A DNA stretch of 64,000 nucleotides, from assembly GCA_028571685.1 (NCBI GenBank), contig CM053141.1, positions 69,735,833 to 69,799,832 of the forward strand. The letters are read 5' to 3'. A model generated the notes under the pieces. The model worked only from the letters and a program-made list of their open reading frames with translations, did not search any database and was not told the origin of the DNA. Origin of the DNA: Heterohyrax brucei (taxonomy: Eukaryota > Chordata > Mammalia > Hyracoidea > Procaviidae). Position numbers and translations under genes: made by a program. This document shows positions 46,094 through 58,015 of this stretch, one piece after another (position 1 is the stretch's first letter; every line of letters begins with the position of its first letter).

Positions 46094-46542
46094 ACTGCTT
46101 GCTAATTGTGGCATTGATAAGTTAAATGTCAGAATTCTTTCAGTTATGTCAGATACTTGTATATATTGTTGTGTTCTACATGATTTTCCTTAGTTTGTTG
46201 CTTATCTTTATCCTTTGGTTATGGTGTTTGCCATATAGTCTGTTTGTCAGTCTTTTTCTTTATGCATTTTGCATTTAATGCTATTTTTAGAAAAAAAGAA
46301 TTTAGTCAAAGATAACAAAAATAATAACTTCTTAAATTTTTACTTAAGTAAAATAATTATCTAGCTGTATTCTCCCTAAATTTCCATCCAGTTGTGGTAA
46401 CACTATTTCTTGGAACACCATTTTGCCTCTGAAATTTCACTTTTATCGTATAGTAAACTACCAAATGTAGTTAATCTGTGTGAAGATTTAATTTTTTTTT
46501 GTTGCTGTGTCTTTATTTTTTTCCTCTTTATGCTTTCCTATC
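46094..46542. other. No recognisable feature
   Basis: AT-rich sequence, perhaps weak ancient L1 text near 46190-46290. Confidence 0.4.
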
Positions 46543-46557
46543 AGGAAGTGTCTTTTT

Positions 46558-47375
46558 TTTTTAATTTAATATAACTGAGTGAAAATGTACATTCCTGTAT
46601 AAATTTACATGCCCACCTCTATGTAGCTTCCACTGCTCTCCCTGTCTGGTGACAGCACATTATTCCTCTCTGCTCCATACATGTCTCATCCTCCCAGCAG
46701 CCTCCTTTACCCTCCTCTTTATCCACTCTCCTTCCTCCAGCCAGAGGTCAGCAGGATGATATCCTATAGATGTATAGAACCATAAAGTGCATCCAATATA
46801 TGGTCACTCTGCATTGCCAAGTCCAATCCATTCCTGTCCAAAGAGTGGACCTTTGTTATAATTTATGGGAAAGGGCAGCATCAGGGCCGGGGGCCATGCT
46901 CTCAGGGGAACCCCGAAACCACTGGACCATCCATTGAGGTCTTTTAGTGGAGATCTCAGGATGCACCCCTTTTTATTCTTGTGTTGCTAGTGAGACTCAA
47001 CTTAGTGAGCTCCATCGTAGCTATCACTGGTGGTGTCTGGGCACCATCCGGTTCTTCTGGTCCCACTCATGTGGGTCTCTCTATCTTCTAGGTTGTCTTT
47101 ACCCCATGTCGTTTTGGTCCTCGGTGAGCATCTGTTCCTGCTGAGTTGGGACCATTTGTTGTGTCCTCGGATGGCAGCTTGGCAGCTTTTAAGACCCCAG
47201 ACGCCACTCACCAATGTGGGGTGCAGAGAGCCCTCCTAGCAAAATGCTAGTTGTGCCAATTGGCCTCGATTTCGCCTAAGAGCATGGTCCCCTGCCCTCT
47301 GCCCCAGCTACTCTATCCTTGCAATATTGGGTTAAGATGGAAGGAGTACTCAAGTTATGCTGGAGTCCACTTAAT
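46558..47375 (-). mobile_element. 5'-truncated L1, 3'UTR only
   Basis: 818 bp of the young L1 3'UTR, antisense, from the poly-T and TTTAATATAACTGAGTG to TTATGCTGGAGTCCACTTAAT. Perfect 15-bp duplication AGGAAGTGTCTTTTT at 46543-46557 and 47376-47390. Confidence 0.95.
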
Positions 47376-47390
47376 AGGAAGTGTCTTTTT

Positions 47391-47686
47391 ATTACTCTGG
47401 TTTTTAAAAGAATTTTCTAGGTGAACTTAAGAAATGTTTTTATTAACATTAAGCAAGCAGTAAACTATTGGCCCAGTGGAGGAAGTAAAATTCAGGCCAT
47501 CATTTAGTTTGTTAGTGACAGAAGTGAGATTAGAAAAATGATCCAGGCTTCCTGATTCTGTTAATTTTCCCTTTGTATTATCGTTTTTGTAGGCATGTTT
47601 TAAGGTACATAGTTTCTTGAGAACAATGCTATCTGCAAAGATTGTCATAGGAAAAAAAGAGTTCTGGATTCAAATAAGTGTGGAAA
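47391..47686. other. No recognisable feature
   Basis: AT-rich non-coding sequence before the tandem duplication. Confidence 0.45.
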
Positions 47687-47941
47687 CCCTGAGTTAATAT
47701 AAATTTACTTTCTTTTTTTAAACTTGGGCAGATGATTTGTATTTCAGTTTTAGAAACAATAGGAATAAAACTCAATTTACAAAAAAAGTTGACATCAATT
47801 TTAGTGCCAGAAGTTAACCCTGAGTTAATATAAATTTAGTTTCTTTTTTTAAACTTGGGCAGATGATTTGTATTTCAGTTTTAGAAACAATGGGAATAAA
47901 ACTCAATTTACAAAAAAAGTTGACATCAATTTTAGTGCCAG
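47687..47941. repeat. Tandem duplication, two 124-bp units with period 131
   Basis: Unit 1 (47687-47810) and unit 2 (47818-47941) both run from CCCTGAGTTAATATAAATTTA to CATCAATTTTAGTGCCAG. I count two differences in 124 bases (ACTTT/AGTTT near the start, AATAGG/AATGGG in the middle). The spacer is AAGTTAA. No transposon signature; it looks like a recent local duplication. Confidence 0.95.
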
Positions 47942-47956
47942 TATACAGGTTTATTC

Positions 47957-48310
47957 TAAAACCAAAGCCCACCCACTGCTGTTGAGTTGATTCCAAATCA
48001 TAGTGACCCTGCAGAGTAGACGTGCCAGATAGTTTCCAAGGAGTGCCTGGTGAATTTGAATTGCCAGCCTTTTGGTTACTAGCTGTAGCAGTTACCTGCC
48101 ACACCACACCACCAGTTTCCAAACCATACTTATAGGTTTCCAAACTGTAACTAAACCCACTGCTGTCAAGTTGATTCTAATTCGTAGTGACCCTGTAGGA
48201 CAGAATTGAACTTCCCCATAGAGTTCCCAGGGAGCACCTGGTAGATTTAAACTGCTGACCCTTTGGTTAGAAGATGTAGCAGTTAACCACTACATCACCA
48301 GGGTTTCCAG
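47957..48310 (-). repeat. Two AfroSINEs in tandem
   Basis: Copies 47957-48120 and about 48131-48310, both minus: AAACCCACTGCTGTCAAGTTG-type tails, TTTGGTTA..AGCTGTAGCAG, and CACCA..TTTCC heads. Both carry ATAGGTTTCC/CAGGTTT-like flanks. Confidence 0.88.
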
Positions 48311-48661
48311 AATTTCCAGTGCAGTATGTAATTCTTTTTTTTTTCCAGCATGTAATTGTGATATTTGATCTCCAATTTATTTTTACCAACAGGTGTGACA
48401 AAGTAATGTAATACAGGTGTTAAAATTGCATGTATTGAATGTTTGGAATGCTATTTTAAAAAATAGGCTTTTGGTAATTTATGGCCATAATTTCTGGAAT
48501 GTTGGAAATTGGCGTGTTGGCCTGTTTTATTTCTGAGAATTGCAAATACTTGTAAAGTGGATTACTGTTCTGTAACACCTGCTTAACCTCTGCTCATCCA
48601 TCACACCCCACTCAAGGACGATTGTTTTCACTGAAACTTCTCTATTACTTTTTGTTTTCCT
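48311..48661. other. No recognisable feature
   Basis: AT-rich sequence. Confidence 0.45.
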
Positions 48662-48855
48662 TTGCTGATGGTACAAATGGTTAGGTACTCCACTGCTAAC
48701 TGAAAGCTTAGTGATTTGAAACCACCAAGAAGCACCTCTGAAGACAGGCCTGGCCAAAAGGTTGCAGGCTTGAAAACATTATGGAGCCAGTCTACTCTAC
48801 ACACAGGGTCCATTGAGGTACAATTGAGTGAGTGATAACTAACAACAGAAGCATT
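48662..48855 (+). repeat. AfroSINE, long variant, diverged
   Basis: GCTGATGGTACAAATGGTTAG, CTGCTAACTGAAAGCTTAG, GGCCAAAAGGTTGCAGGC, ATGGAGCCAGTCTACTCTAC, tail TAACTAACAACAG. Confidence 0.8.
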
Positions 48856-48959
48856 AGTATTTTGATTATTCCAACTAATTTTTTCTTTTATTTTTAAAAA
48901 TTCTAGCATTCTTTTTTGTTTCTGTGTTTTAGCAGACTTTGCTTTAGAATTTAACTTTT

Positions 48960-49100
48960 TATTCTGATTCAATTTTAGACTCAAATGCAATTTTGAGAAA
49001 TTGGCAGAGATCCCAAGGACCTTTACCCAGTTTCCCAGTGTTAACTTTTTGGATCTTGTAATAGAGTGTCTCTGACATCACATTGAAATTGATACAGTCA
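48960..49100 (-). mobile_element. Ancient L1 3' region, left part of the split host element
   Basis: Antisense text (CCTTTACCCAGTTTCCCAGTG, GACATCACATTGAAATTGATAC) continues, past the nested L1s, at 59926 (AGATAAATAGTTCTGTTACC, ACAAGCATCATTCTTGTTGC), giving the usual ancient L1 order. This shows what the site looked like before the later insertions. Confidence 0.65.
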
Positions 49101-50830
49101 GTAGTATTGGAGATAACTCTTTTCTGAAAGCTTGATAGACTTATCTGGTGAAGCTATCTGGGCCTAGGCCCTTTTCCGTTGGTAGTTTTTGGATGACTTT
49201 TTCAATCTCTTTGTGATGGGTGTATTAAGTTCTGCTTCACCTTGTGATAAGGTTGGTAGATGATATGAATTGAGGAAATTGTTTCCTCCAGGTTTTCAAA
49301 TTTGTTATAGTCTCTCATAGTATTCTGTTACATTTTTTATTTCTGTGGATCTGTTATGACACCTCCCCTCTCATTACTTATTTGGTTTCCTGTCTTTTTT
49401 TTTTGGTAAGTGTAGCCATTGGTTTGCCAATTTTGTTAGTCTTTTAAAAAAAACCAGCCTTTGGTCTTTTCAATTTTTAAGTTGTTCTTCTATTCTCTAG
49501 TTTGTTTAGTTCTGCTCTAATCTTTATGATCTATTTTCTTCTGCTCTAATCTTTATGATCTGTTTTCTTCTGGTGCCTGAGGGGTTCCTCTGATACTCTC
49601 TCTCTACTTGTTCAAGCTGTAGGGTTAGTTCTTTGATTTGGTTTCTTTCTTCCTTCAGATGTGTGCCTTTTTGGAGATAAACTGACCTCTATTGCTTTGG
49701 CTGTATCTTGTAGGTTCTGGTAGAAAATGTTTTCATTCTCATTGGAATCCATAAATTTCTTTATTTCATCCTTGATTTCTTCTATAACCCATGGTTTTTT
49801 GAGCAAGATGTTGTTTGTTTTCTGTGAGTTCCACTTGCTATCTGTGTTTTTTCTGCTATTAATGTTGACTTTCATGTCTTTATGATCTGAGAAGTGCTTT
49901 GCATTAATTCAGTGGTACGGATTTTGTTAAGGATTGCTTTATGTCCTAACACATGGGCAATTCTGGAGAATGTTCCATGTGCACTGGAGAAGGTGTAGTT
50001 GTCCACTGATGGATAGAAAGTTCTGTATATGTCGATGAGCTCTAGTGGGTTAATAGTGGCAGTAAGGTCTTCTGTGTCTTTACTGAGCTTTTCTCTAGAT
50101 GATCTGTCCAATATTGAGTGTGAGTGTTGAAGTCTCCCACTATTATTGTGGAGTGATCTGTCTCATATTTTAGTGTAGTCAGTGTTTCTTTGATGTATTT
50201 AGGTGCTCTGATATTAGGTGCATAAATATTTAATATTGTTAAATCCTATTTGTGTATTGAACCTTTCAGCAATAAGTTGTGTCCACCCTGGTCCACGATA
50301 GTGGATTTTACACTAAAATCTATTTTAGCTGAGATTAGAATTGTCACACCTTATCTTCTTTGCACATTGTTGGCTTGATACATATTCTTCCATCCTTTAA
50401 TTTTCAGTTTGTTCATATTTTTAAGTCTAAGGTCAGTTTCTTGTAGGCAACACATGGATGGGTTGTGTCTTTTGATCCAAGATGTCACTCAGTGTCTCTT
50501 CACTGGAGCATTCAGTCCATTCACATTCAGTGTGATTATTGATAGGTATGTGTTCAGTGCTGCCATGTATTTATTTTTGTGTTGATGTTTTCTCTGTTGT
50601 TTTAATTAATCTGTTCTACGACCTTTGTGAGTTGATTTTTCACGTTTTTCAGGATTGGTTATGTGATTGCTGAGACTCATGTGTTAACGTTTCTTGATTT
50701 GACATGTTGCATCTTTGTTGTGCTTTACGGCTGCCCCTAAGATCCACCTTAATAAAGTATGTATAAACTCAGTTTCAGTTACTACCATTCTTAACAACTT
50801 CTTCTCTGACTCTAGTACCTCCCTATTTTT
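49101..50830 (-). mobile_element. Old L1, ORF2 5' half; split by a younger L1 and ending inside ORF2
   Basis: Diverged copy of the elephant-type L1: ORF2 start at about 50565 (ATGGCAGCACTGAAC), endonuclease-domain text and the start of the reverse transcriptase. It stops within ORF2 at 49101 (GTAGTATTGGAGATAACTC) without any A-tail. The 5' remainder is at 58016-59914. An 11-bp duplication, TGATACAGTCA, stands at 49090-49100 and 59915-59925, so the insertion is complete as it landed even though the L1 3' half is absent. Confidence 0.87.
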
Positions 50831-51820
50831 TAAAAAATTTTTTATTTAATATAACTGAGTAAAAATGTACATTCCCGTATAAATTTACATACCCACGTAT
50901 ATGCAGCTTCCACTGCTTTCCCTGCCCAGTGACGGCACACTATTCCTCCCTGCTCCATACATGTCTCATTCTCCCAACAGTCTCTTTTTTCCCTCCTCTC
51001 TACCCACTCTCCTTCCTCCAGCCAGAGGTCAGCAGGATGACATCCTATAGATATATAGAAGCATAAAGTGCATCCAATATGTGGTCACTGCATCGCCAAG
51101 TCCGATCTATTCCTGTCCAAAGTGTAGACCTTCATTATGATTTATGGTCAAGGGCAGCATCAGGGGAGGGGCCATGCTCCCAGGGGAACCCCGAAACTAC
51201 TGGACCATCAATAGAGGTCTTTTAGTGGGGATCTCAGGGTGCACCCCTTTTTATTCTTGTGTTGCCAGTGAGACTCAACTTAGTGAGCTCCATCGCGGCT
51301 GTCACTGGTGGTGGCCAGGCACCATCCGTTTCTTCCGGTCCCAAGTCGATATAGACACCCACTCATGTGGGTCTCTTTGTCTTCTGGGTTGTCTTTCCCC
51401 CATGTCATTTGGTCCTCGGAGCATCCGTTCCTGCTGAGTCGGGACCATTTGCTGTGCCCTCGGATGACAGCTTGGCAGCTTTTAAGACTCCAGATGCCAC
51501 TCACCAATGTGGGGTGCAGAGAGCCCTCTTAGCAAAACGCTAGTTCTGCCAATTGGCCTCGCTTTCACCTAAGAGCATGGTCCCCCGTCCCCTGCCCCAG
51601 CTACTCTATCCTTGCAATGTTGGGTTAAGATGGAAGGAGTACTCATATTATGTTTAAGTCCACTTAATATTGTTCTTGTTTCTAATGTGTGCTATCACTG
51701 ATTTCACCCAACCAGATACCTAGCAACTATCTAATCTAAACCCTCTTCCCCTGGCTCCCTCCCCTCCCTTGCAGCTGTCAAAGAGTCTTTTCTTCTATAC
51801 ACAAGTCTGTTTTTGAGATC

Positions 51821-54800
51821 TTATCGTAGAGGTCTCATACAATATTTGTCCTTTTGTCGCTGACTACTTTCACTCAGCATAATGTCTTCCAGTTGAAACC
51901 AGGTCATGAGATGTTTCCTGAAGTCATCGTTGTTCTTTATCATTGCATAGTGCTCCATTGAGTATATATCCTGTAGTTTACCTATCCATTCTTCTGTTGT
52001 TGGGCATCTGAGTTGATTCCATCTTTTTGCTATCATGGACTGTGCTGTGATAAACATTCTGGTACATGTGTCCGTTGGTGTGAAAGGCCTTGATTCTGTA
52101 GGATATATTCCAAGTAGTGGAATTACTGGGTCAAATGATATATCAATATCCATTTTTTTAAGGAAGTGCCAGATCGCTTTCCAAAGAGGCTGGACCATTT
52201 TGCAACCCCATCAACAGTGTAGGAGGGTTCCACTTTCTCCACAGCCTCTCCAGCATTTGTTGCTTTGTGTTTTCTGGATCATGGCCAACCTTGTTGGGGT
52301 GAGATGTATCTCATTGTCATCTTGATTTGAATTTCTTTAATAATTAAAGATCGTGAACATGTCCGCGTGTGTTTTTTGGCTGCCTGGATCTCTTCTTTAG
52401 TGCAATGTCTGTCCATCTCCTTTGCCTAACGCTTAATTGAGTGATTTATCTTCTTATTGTTGATATTTTGTAGTATCTTATAGATTATGGAGATCAGGCA
52501 TCGGTCTGACATAGAGTTGCGGAATATTTTTTCCCATTCTGTAGGTGTTCTTTTAATTCTATTAGTAAAGTCTTTAGATGAGCAAAAGTGTTCAATTCCT
52601 AATAGTTCTCATTTATCTATTCTCTCTTCTGATGATTGTGGTTTGTTTGACAGATTTTGCAGTTTGTCCATATTGTGTATTAAAACTTCCATTGTTGTTC
52701 CTACCTTTTGTTGGATGAGCTTTATCGTTTTAGGTTTGATAGTTAGGTATTTTATCCAGTTGGAGTTGGTTTTTGTATAAGGTGTAAGATATGGGTCTTG
52801 TTTCAGTTTCTTGCAGATTGATATCCAATTTTGCCAGCACCATTTGTTGAAGATACTGTTTTTACCCCAGTTTAATGTCTTAGGGCCTTTGTCAAATATC
52901 CGTTCTTCATAGGCAGATGGTGTCATCTCTTGGGTCTCAGTTCTGTTCAACTGATAGATCTGTCTGTTCTTATACCAGTACCAGGCTGTTTTGACCACTG
53001 TGGCAGTGTAGTATGTTCTAAAGTCAGGTAATGAGAGGCCTCCCAGTGTGTCCTTCTTCTTTAGTAGTACCTTGCTTGACTGGGGCTTCTTCCCTTTCCA
53101 AACAAAATTGGTGATTTGTTTTTCCATCTCATTAAAAAATGTCACTGGAGCTTGTATTGGGATTGCATTATATAAATAGATTCCTTTGGGTAAAATAGAC
53201 ATTTTCACAATGTTAATTCTTCCTATCCATGAGCAGGGTAGGTTTTTCCATTTATCTAAGTCTCTCTTAGTTTCTTGTAGTAAGGGTTTGTAGCTCTCTT
53301 TGTAAAGGTCTATTATTTCTCTGGTTAGATTAATTCCTAGGTACTTTATCTTCTTAGGGGCTATCGTAAATGGTGATCATTTGATAATGTCTTCCTTAAG
53401 GGTCTCCTTGTTGGTATAAAGGAATCCTACTGATTTACTTATGTTTATCTTGTATCCTGAGACTTTGCTGAACTCTTCTATGAGTTTGAGTAGTTTATGT
53501 ATAGATTCCTTGGGATTCTCTGCATATACAATCATATCATCTGCAAACAGGGAGATTTTAACTTCCTCTTTGCCGATGCAGATGCCCTTTATTTCTTGGT
53601 CTTGTCTAATTGCTCTGGCTAAAACTTCTAGCACAATGTTGAATAGAAGAGGTGAGAGTGGACATCCTTGTCTAGTTCCTGATCTCAAGAGAAAGTCTTT
53701 CAGTCTCTCTCCATTCAAGATGACATGGACAATTGGCTTTGTATAAATGGCCCTTACTGTGTTGAGGAATTTGCCATCTGTGCCCATTTTGCTAAGAGTT
53801 TTTAGCATGAATGGGTGTTGGACTTTATCAGATGCCTTTTCGGCATCAACGGGACAAAATCAGGTGATCCCTGTCTTGTGTTATTTATGTGGTTAATCAC
53901 ATTAATTGTTTTTCTGATGTTGAACCAGCCTTGCATCCCTGGTATGAATCCCACTTGGTCATGATGGATTATTTTCTTGATATGTTGTTGTATTCTATTG
54001 GTAAGAATTTTGTTGAAGATTTTTGCATCTAGATTCATGAGGGATATTGGTCTGTAGTTCTCCTTCTTTGTTGGGTCTTTCCCTGGCTTAGGTATCAGGG
54101 TTATGCTGGCTTCATAGAATGAGTTTGGGAGTACTCCATCCCTTTCTATACTGTGAAATAGTGTCAGTAGTATTGGAGATAACTCTTCTATAAATGCTTG
54201 GTGGAATTCTGCAGTGAAGCCATCTGGGCCCAGACTTTTTTTGGTTGTCAGTGTTTTGATGACTTTTTCAATCTCTTCCTTTGTGATGGATTTATTAAGT
54301 TGTTCTGCTTCACGTTGTGGTAATTTGGGTAGGTGGTATGCGCCAAGAAATTGGTCCATTTCCTCTAGGTTTTCAAATTTGTTAGAGTACAGTCTTTCAT
54401 AGTATTCTGTTATGGTGTTTTTAATTTCTGTTGCATCTGTGGTGACAACCCCCCTCTCATTTTTAATTTGGGTTATTTGTTTCCTTTCCTGTTTTTCTTT
54501 ACTAAGTTTAGCCAGTGGTTTGTCAATTTGGTTGATCTTCTCAAAAAACCAGCTTTTGGTCTTTCAATTTTTTCAATTATTTTTCTGTTCTCTAGTTCAT
54601 TTAGCTCTGCTCTAATCTTTATGATCTCATTTCTTCTGGTGCCCGAGGGGTTCCTCTGTTGTTCTCTTTCTACTTGTTCAAGCTGTAGGGTTAGTTCCTT
54701 GATTTGGTTTCTTTCTTCCTTCCAGATGTGTGCATTTATGGAGATAAACAGACCTCTGAGCACTGCTTTGGCTGTATCTCATAGGTTCTGGTAAGACATG

Positions 54801-55639
54801 TTTTTGTACTCATTGGAATCCATGAATTTCTTTAATTCATCCTTGATTTCCTCTATGACCCATGGTTTTTTGAGCAAGATGTTGTTCAGTTTCCAAGAGT
54901 TCCACTTTCTATCTATGTTTTTTCTGCTATTGATTTCAACTTTTTTTGCTTTATGATGTGAGAAGATACTTTGCAGTAATTCAGTTGTATGGATTGTGCT
55001 GAGCATTGCATTATGGCCTATCACATGGTCAATTCTGGAGAATGTTCCATGTGCACTGGAGAAGAAGGTGTAATTATCTGCTGATGGGTGGAAAGTTCTG
55101 TATATATCAATGAGGTTTAGTTGGTTAATTGTGTCAATGAGGTCCCCTGTATCTTTACTGAGTTTTTTTCTAGATGATCTGTTTAGTATTGAGAGTGGAG
55201 TGTTGAAGTCTCCCACTATTATGGTAGAGTCATCTAACTCTCTTTTCAGTGTAGTCAGTGTTTCTTCAACGTATTTAGGTGCTCTGATACCAGGTGCATA
55301 AATATTTAATATAGTTAATTCTTGCTTGTGTACTGGACCTTTCAGCAATAAATAGTGTCCATCTTTGTCCACTGTGGTCGATTTGACATTAAAATTGATT
55401 TTGTCTGAGATTAGAATTGCCACCCCTGCTCTTCTTTGTTCATTATTAGCTTGATATATATTCTTCCAACCTTTAATTTTCAGTTTGTTCCTATCTATAG
55501 GTCTCAAGTAAGTTTTTTGTAGACAACATATGGATGGGTCATGTCTTTTGATCCAAATTGTCACTCGATGTCTCTTTACCGGAGCATTCAGTCCATTCAC
55601 ATTCAATGTAATTGATAGGTATGTGTTCAGTGCTGCCAT
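51821..55639 (-). pseudogene. L1 ORF2 (endonuclease and reverse transcriptase), broken
   Basis: 3819 nt, equal to about 1273 codons against 1275 in human ORF2p, so almost no net loss. It starts MAALNTYLSITLNVNGLNAP. The endonuclease keeps VGDFNTPLS but has LQKTYL in place of the usual QETH glutamate motif, and FSHHKAK where SDH is expected. Reverse transcriptase blocks: [68 protein letters not shown]. The C-terminus is FDPVIPLLGIYP..RRPLR-like, ending MRPLR. Breaks: stops at 54779-54781 (YQNL*DTAK) and 53377-53379 (IIK*SPFT), and frame changes near 54550, near 53850 and between 52200 and 52610. Confidence 0.95.
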
Positions 55640-56071
55640 TGTGATGTATGTTTTTTTATGTTGATGTTTTCTCTGTTGTTCTTATTAGTCTGTTCTGGGA
55701 CTTTCTTTTTTGTGAGTCGATTTTCACCTTTTTCAGAGCTGGTTTTGTGATTGTTGAGACTCCTGTGTTAACATTTCTTGAAATGATATGATATATCTTT
55801 GTTGTGCTTTTGAGCTGCTCCTATGATCCTCCTTCATAAACTATATATAAACCCAATTTTAATTACTACCAGTCTTGTCATCTTTGTCTCCATCTGGAAG
55901 GACTTTAAGAACTGTAGTATATCCCTCTTTTTAGTATGATGACACCATAGTTTTCATGATGATCACTGGATTGCTTCTTTCCTTATCAAAGCTGTGATTG
56001 GCTTTGGAGCATTCCCTAACTGAGTAAACTTTTGAGTAGTAAAGTCATTCTAAAATATAAAGTTAGTGGCT

Positions 56072-57011
56072 TTATTCTTCTACACCAGAGCCAAGAACTT
56101 CTTTCAATATTTCTTGTAGTTTTGGTTTGGTTTTTACGAAGTCTCTGAGTTTCTGTTTATCTGGGAATGTCTTAATTTCATTTTCATATTTGAAAGATAG
56201 TTTTGCAGGATATATAATTCTTGGTTGGAAGTTCTTCTCCTTCAAAGCTTTGAATGTGTCATTCCACTGTCTCCGTGCCAGCATGGTTTCTGCTGAGAAA
56301 TCTAAAGAGAGCCTACAGGGTTTCCCTCTGAATGTTAGCATTGCTTTGAGTCTTGTTGTCTTTAAGAGTTGCTGCTTATGTTTCATTTTGTTGAGCTTGA
56401 TTAAAATATGTCTTGGAGTCTTTCTTTTGAAATCTATATTGGGTGGCATACGATATGCATCTTAGATGTCTATATTCTCTTCCTTCATGATTTCTGGGAA
56501 GTTTTCTTTCAGCAACAATACTCTGTATTCTCAGATGTCTCACTCTGTTCAGAGACTCCAATTAATTGAAGGTTGTTCCTCTTAACAGAGTCCCACATGC
56601 TTCTTAATGTTTCTTCATTTTTCTTGTTTCTTTTTTCTGATTTCTGCTCATAGATGCTGGCCTCAGTAGCTTTGTCTTCCAAGTCAGAAATTCTTTTTTC
56701 TATTTGTTCCATTCTGTTTTCTTGGCTTACATTGAAGTTTCAGTGTCTTTGATTTTGTTCTTGATCTGTTGGATTTCAGAGTACTGGTGTTCCATCAGAC
56801 TGAACATCTTGCTTAATTTTTCATTTTGTTCTCCTGCATTTTGTATAAGGTCTAGAAGGGCGCCGTATATAGTCATTTTGTATTCACTTTCTGATGCTTT
56901 CATAAAAGTTTCTTCATTTGGAAAACTCCTTGGTAGCTTTGTTTGGGAGCCTTCTGAAGCCATGGGTGATTTCTAGTATGCCACAAGTGTCTGTTGCTTT
57001 TTGGGAACCAT
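56072..57011 (-). pseudogene. L1 ORF1 (RNA-binding chaperone), broken
   Basis: About 940 nt. N-terminal MVPKKQQTLVAY, a stop, then KSPMASEGSQTK; coiled-coil-like middle (LDLIQNAGEQNEKLSKMFSL, IEKRISDLEDKATEAS); C-terminal RNA-binding part with PRHILIKLNKMKHK, KGKP-like FRGKPCRLS, DFSAETMLARRQWNDTF, EKNFQPRIIYPAKLSF, KQKLRDFVKTKP. ORF1p binds L1 RNA as a trimer. Several frame changes split it. Confidence 0.92.
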
Positions 57012-58001
57012 GTGAGTATGTAGAGGCTAGCAGAGGTACTGTGAGGATGGACTGCAGATGTTTCTCTAGGCTGTCTTAAAATGTAAAGCAAAAGATATCT
57101 GACCACTTCACAAGTCAGTTAGGTTTTCAGGTATAGAGGTCCCTCTTCTCAAATGGCAAAGTAAGCGCCACTATATCCACCCCCAGATGATACAAACTAG
57201 TTCAGAATACAGCAATGCTACTGCCCTGTCGGCCTCTGCTTACAGGGCCTAGCCTTAGATGACACTGCTTTTCTGATAGAAAAGTGCTCTCCTGTGGGCA
57301 GGCTCTGGCTCCCAAGCTAAGAATTAGGTCCAGCTGTGGCCACCGTATCCCAGATGGTGCCCTCCATACGGGCAGCGGACAGAAAGGCCAAAAGTGCCGA
57401 GAGGTAGATACTCCTCTGATTCTGTTGCAGGACCCCCAAAGCAGGTGGCACTAGGTAAATTACTGCTTTTCTGTTAGAGAAGCGCTGTCCTGTTTGCAGG
57501 CTCTGGCTCCCAGGCTAAGAATGAGGTCCTGCTAGAATCTCCGTATCCAACATGGCGTCCCGCACTCTGAGTGCGAAACTCCGTAGAAATGCTGCTGAGG
57601 CAGATATAAAACGACAGGTTCAAAGTGGCTAGATTAACAGAGTCCCAAGCCTGGCTGTCAAAATATGGGAATTTCGCCTGCCTGTCCCCTCAGCAGCGTG
57701 TCTGAATCCAGCCACTAGACAGGACCCTGCTCTGCCCGCCGGCCAAGACAGAGGAAAAAAAAAAGTCAAAATGGTGCGTTTACCTTCTGTCCGTGAGAGC
57801 CAGGGCTATCCAGGCGCGGGAGTCAGCATAAGAGAGGAGGTTTTTTGCTCAGTAGTATGAAGTCCAAAGTAACAGCACTGTGTCGCGTCCTGGGGCCGGT
57901 TAGGTGAGCAGAAAGCTCCGTTTAATTATCAATTCAGGTCTTGGTTTCCAGAGGGATGTAAGGAGATGTGTGCTTAGTCCGCCATATTGACTCTGCCCCC
58001 C
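57012..58001 (-). promoter_or_regulatory. L1 5'UTR with YY1-like start and two related units
   Basis: About 990 bp, more GC-rich than the ORFs. The first bases (CAGAGTCAATATGGCGGAC) include an AATATGGCGG YY1-like site that in known L1s fixes the transcription start. Two related blocks lie about 198 bp apart, starting near 57264 and 57462 (ACTGCTTTTCTG..AGAAAAG; then GCAGGCTCTGGCTCCCA), so the 5'UTR carries at least two partial repeat units. Confidence 0.75.
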
Positions 58002-58015
58002 ACCTCCCTCTTTTT

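Larger units (their letters stand above)
50831..58001 (-). mobile_element. Full-length L1 (about 7.2 kb), inactive
   Basis: Order on the minus strand: 5'UTR (58001-57012), ORF1 (57011-56072), spacer (56071-55640), ORF2 (55639-51821), 3'UTR (51820-50831) with A-rich tail. The 5' end reads GGGGGCAGAGTCAATATGGC, a typical L1 start with a YY1-like site. It sits in an older L1 with the duplication ACCTCCCTATTTTT (50817-50830) / ACCTCCCTCTTTTT (58002-58015), one mismatch. L1 moves by target-primed reverse transcription; this copy cannot, since both ORFs are broken. The 3'UTR is the source type for the truncated copies at 5, 9, 46 and 62 kb. Confidence 0.96.

Noticed and set aside
52487-54794. Plus-strand open frames of about 60-110 residues across the L1
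   Set aside because: They are antisense shadows of ORF2, with hydrophobic residues that result from reading A-rich coding DNA backwards.
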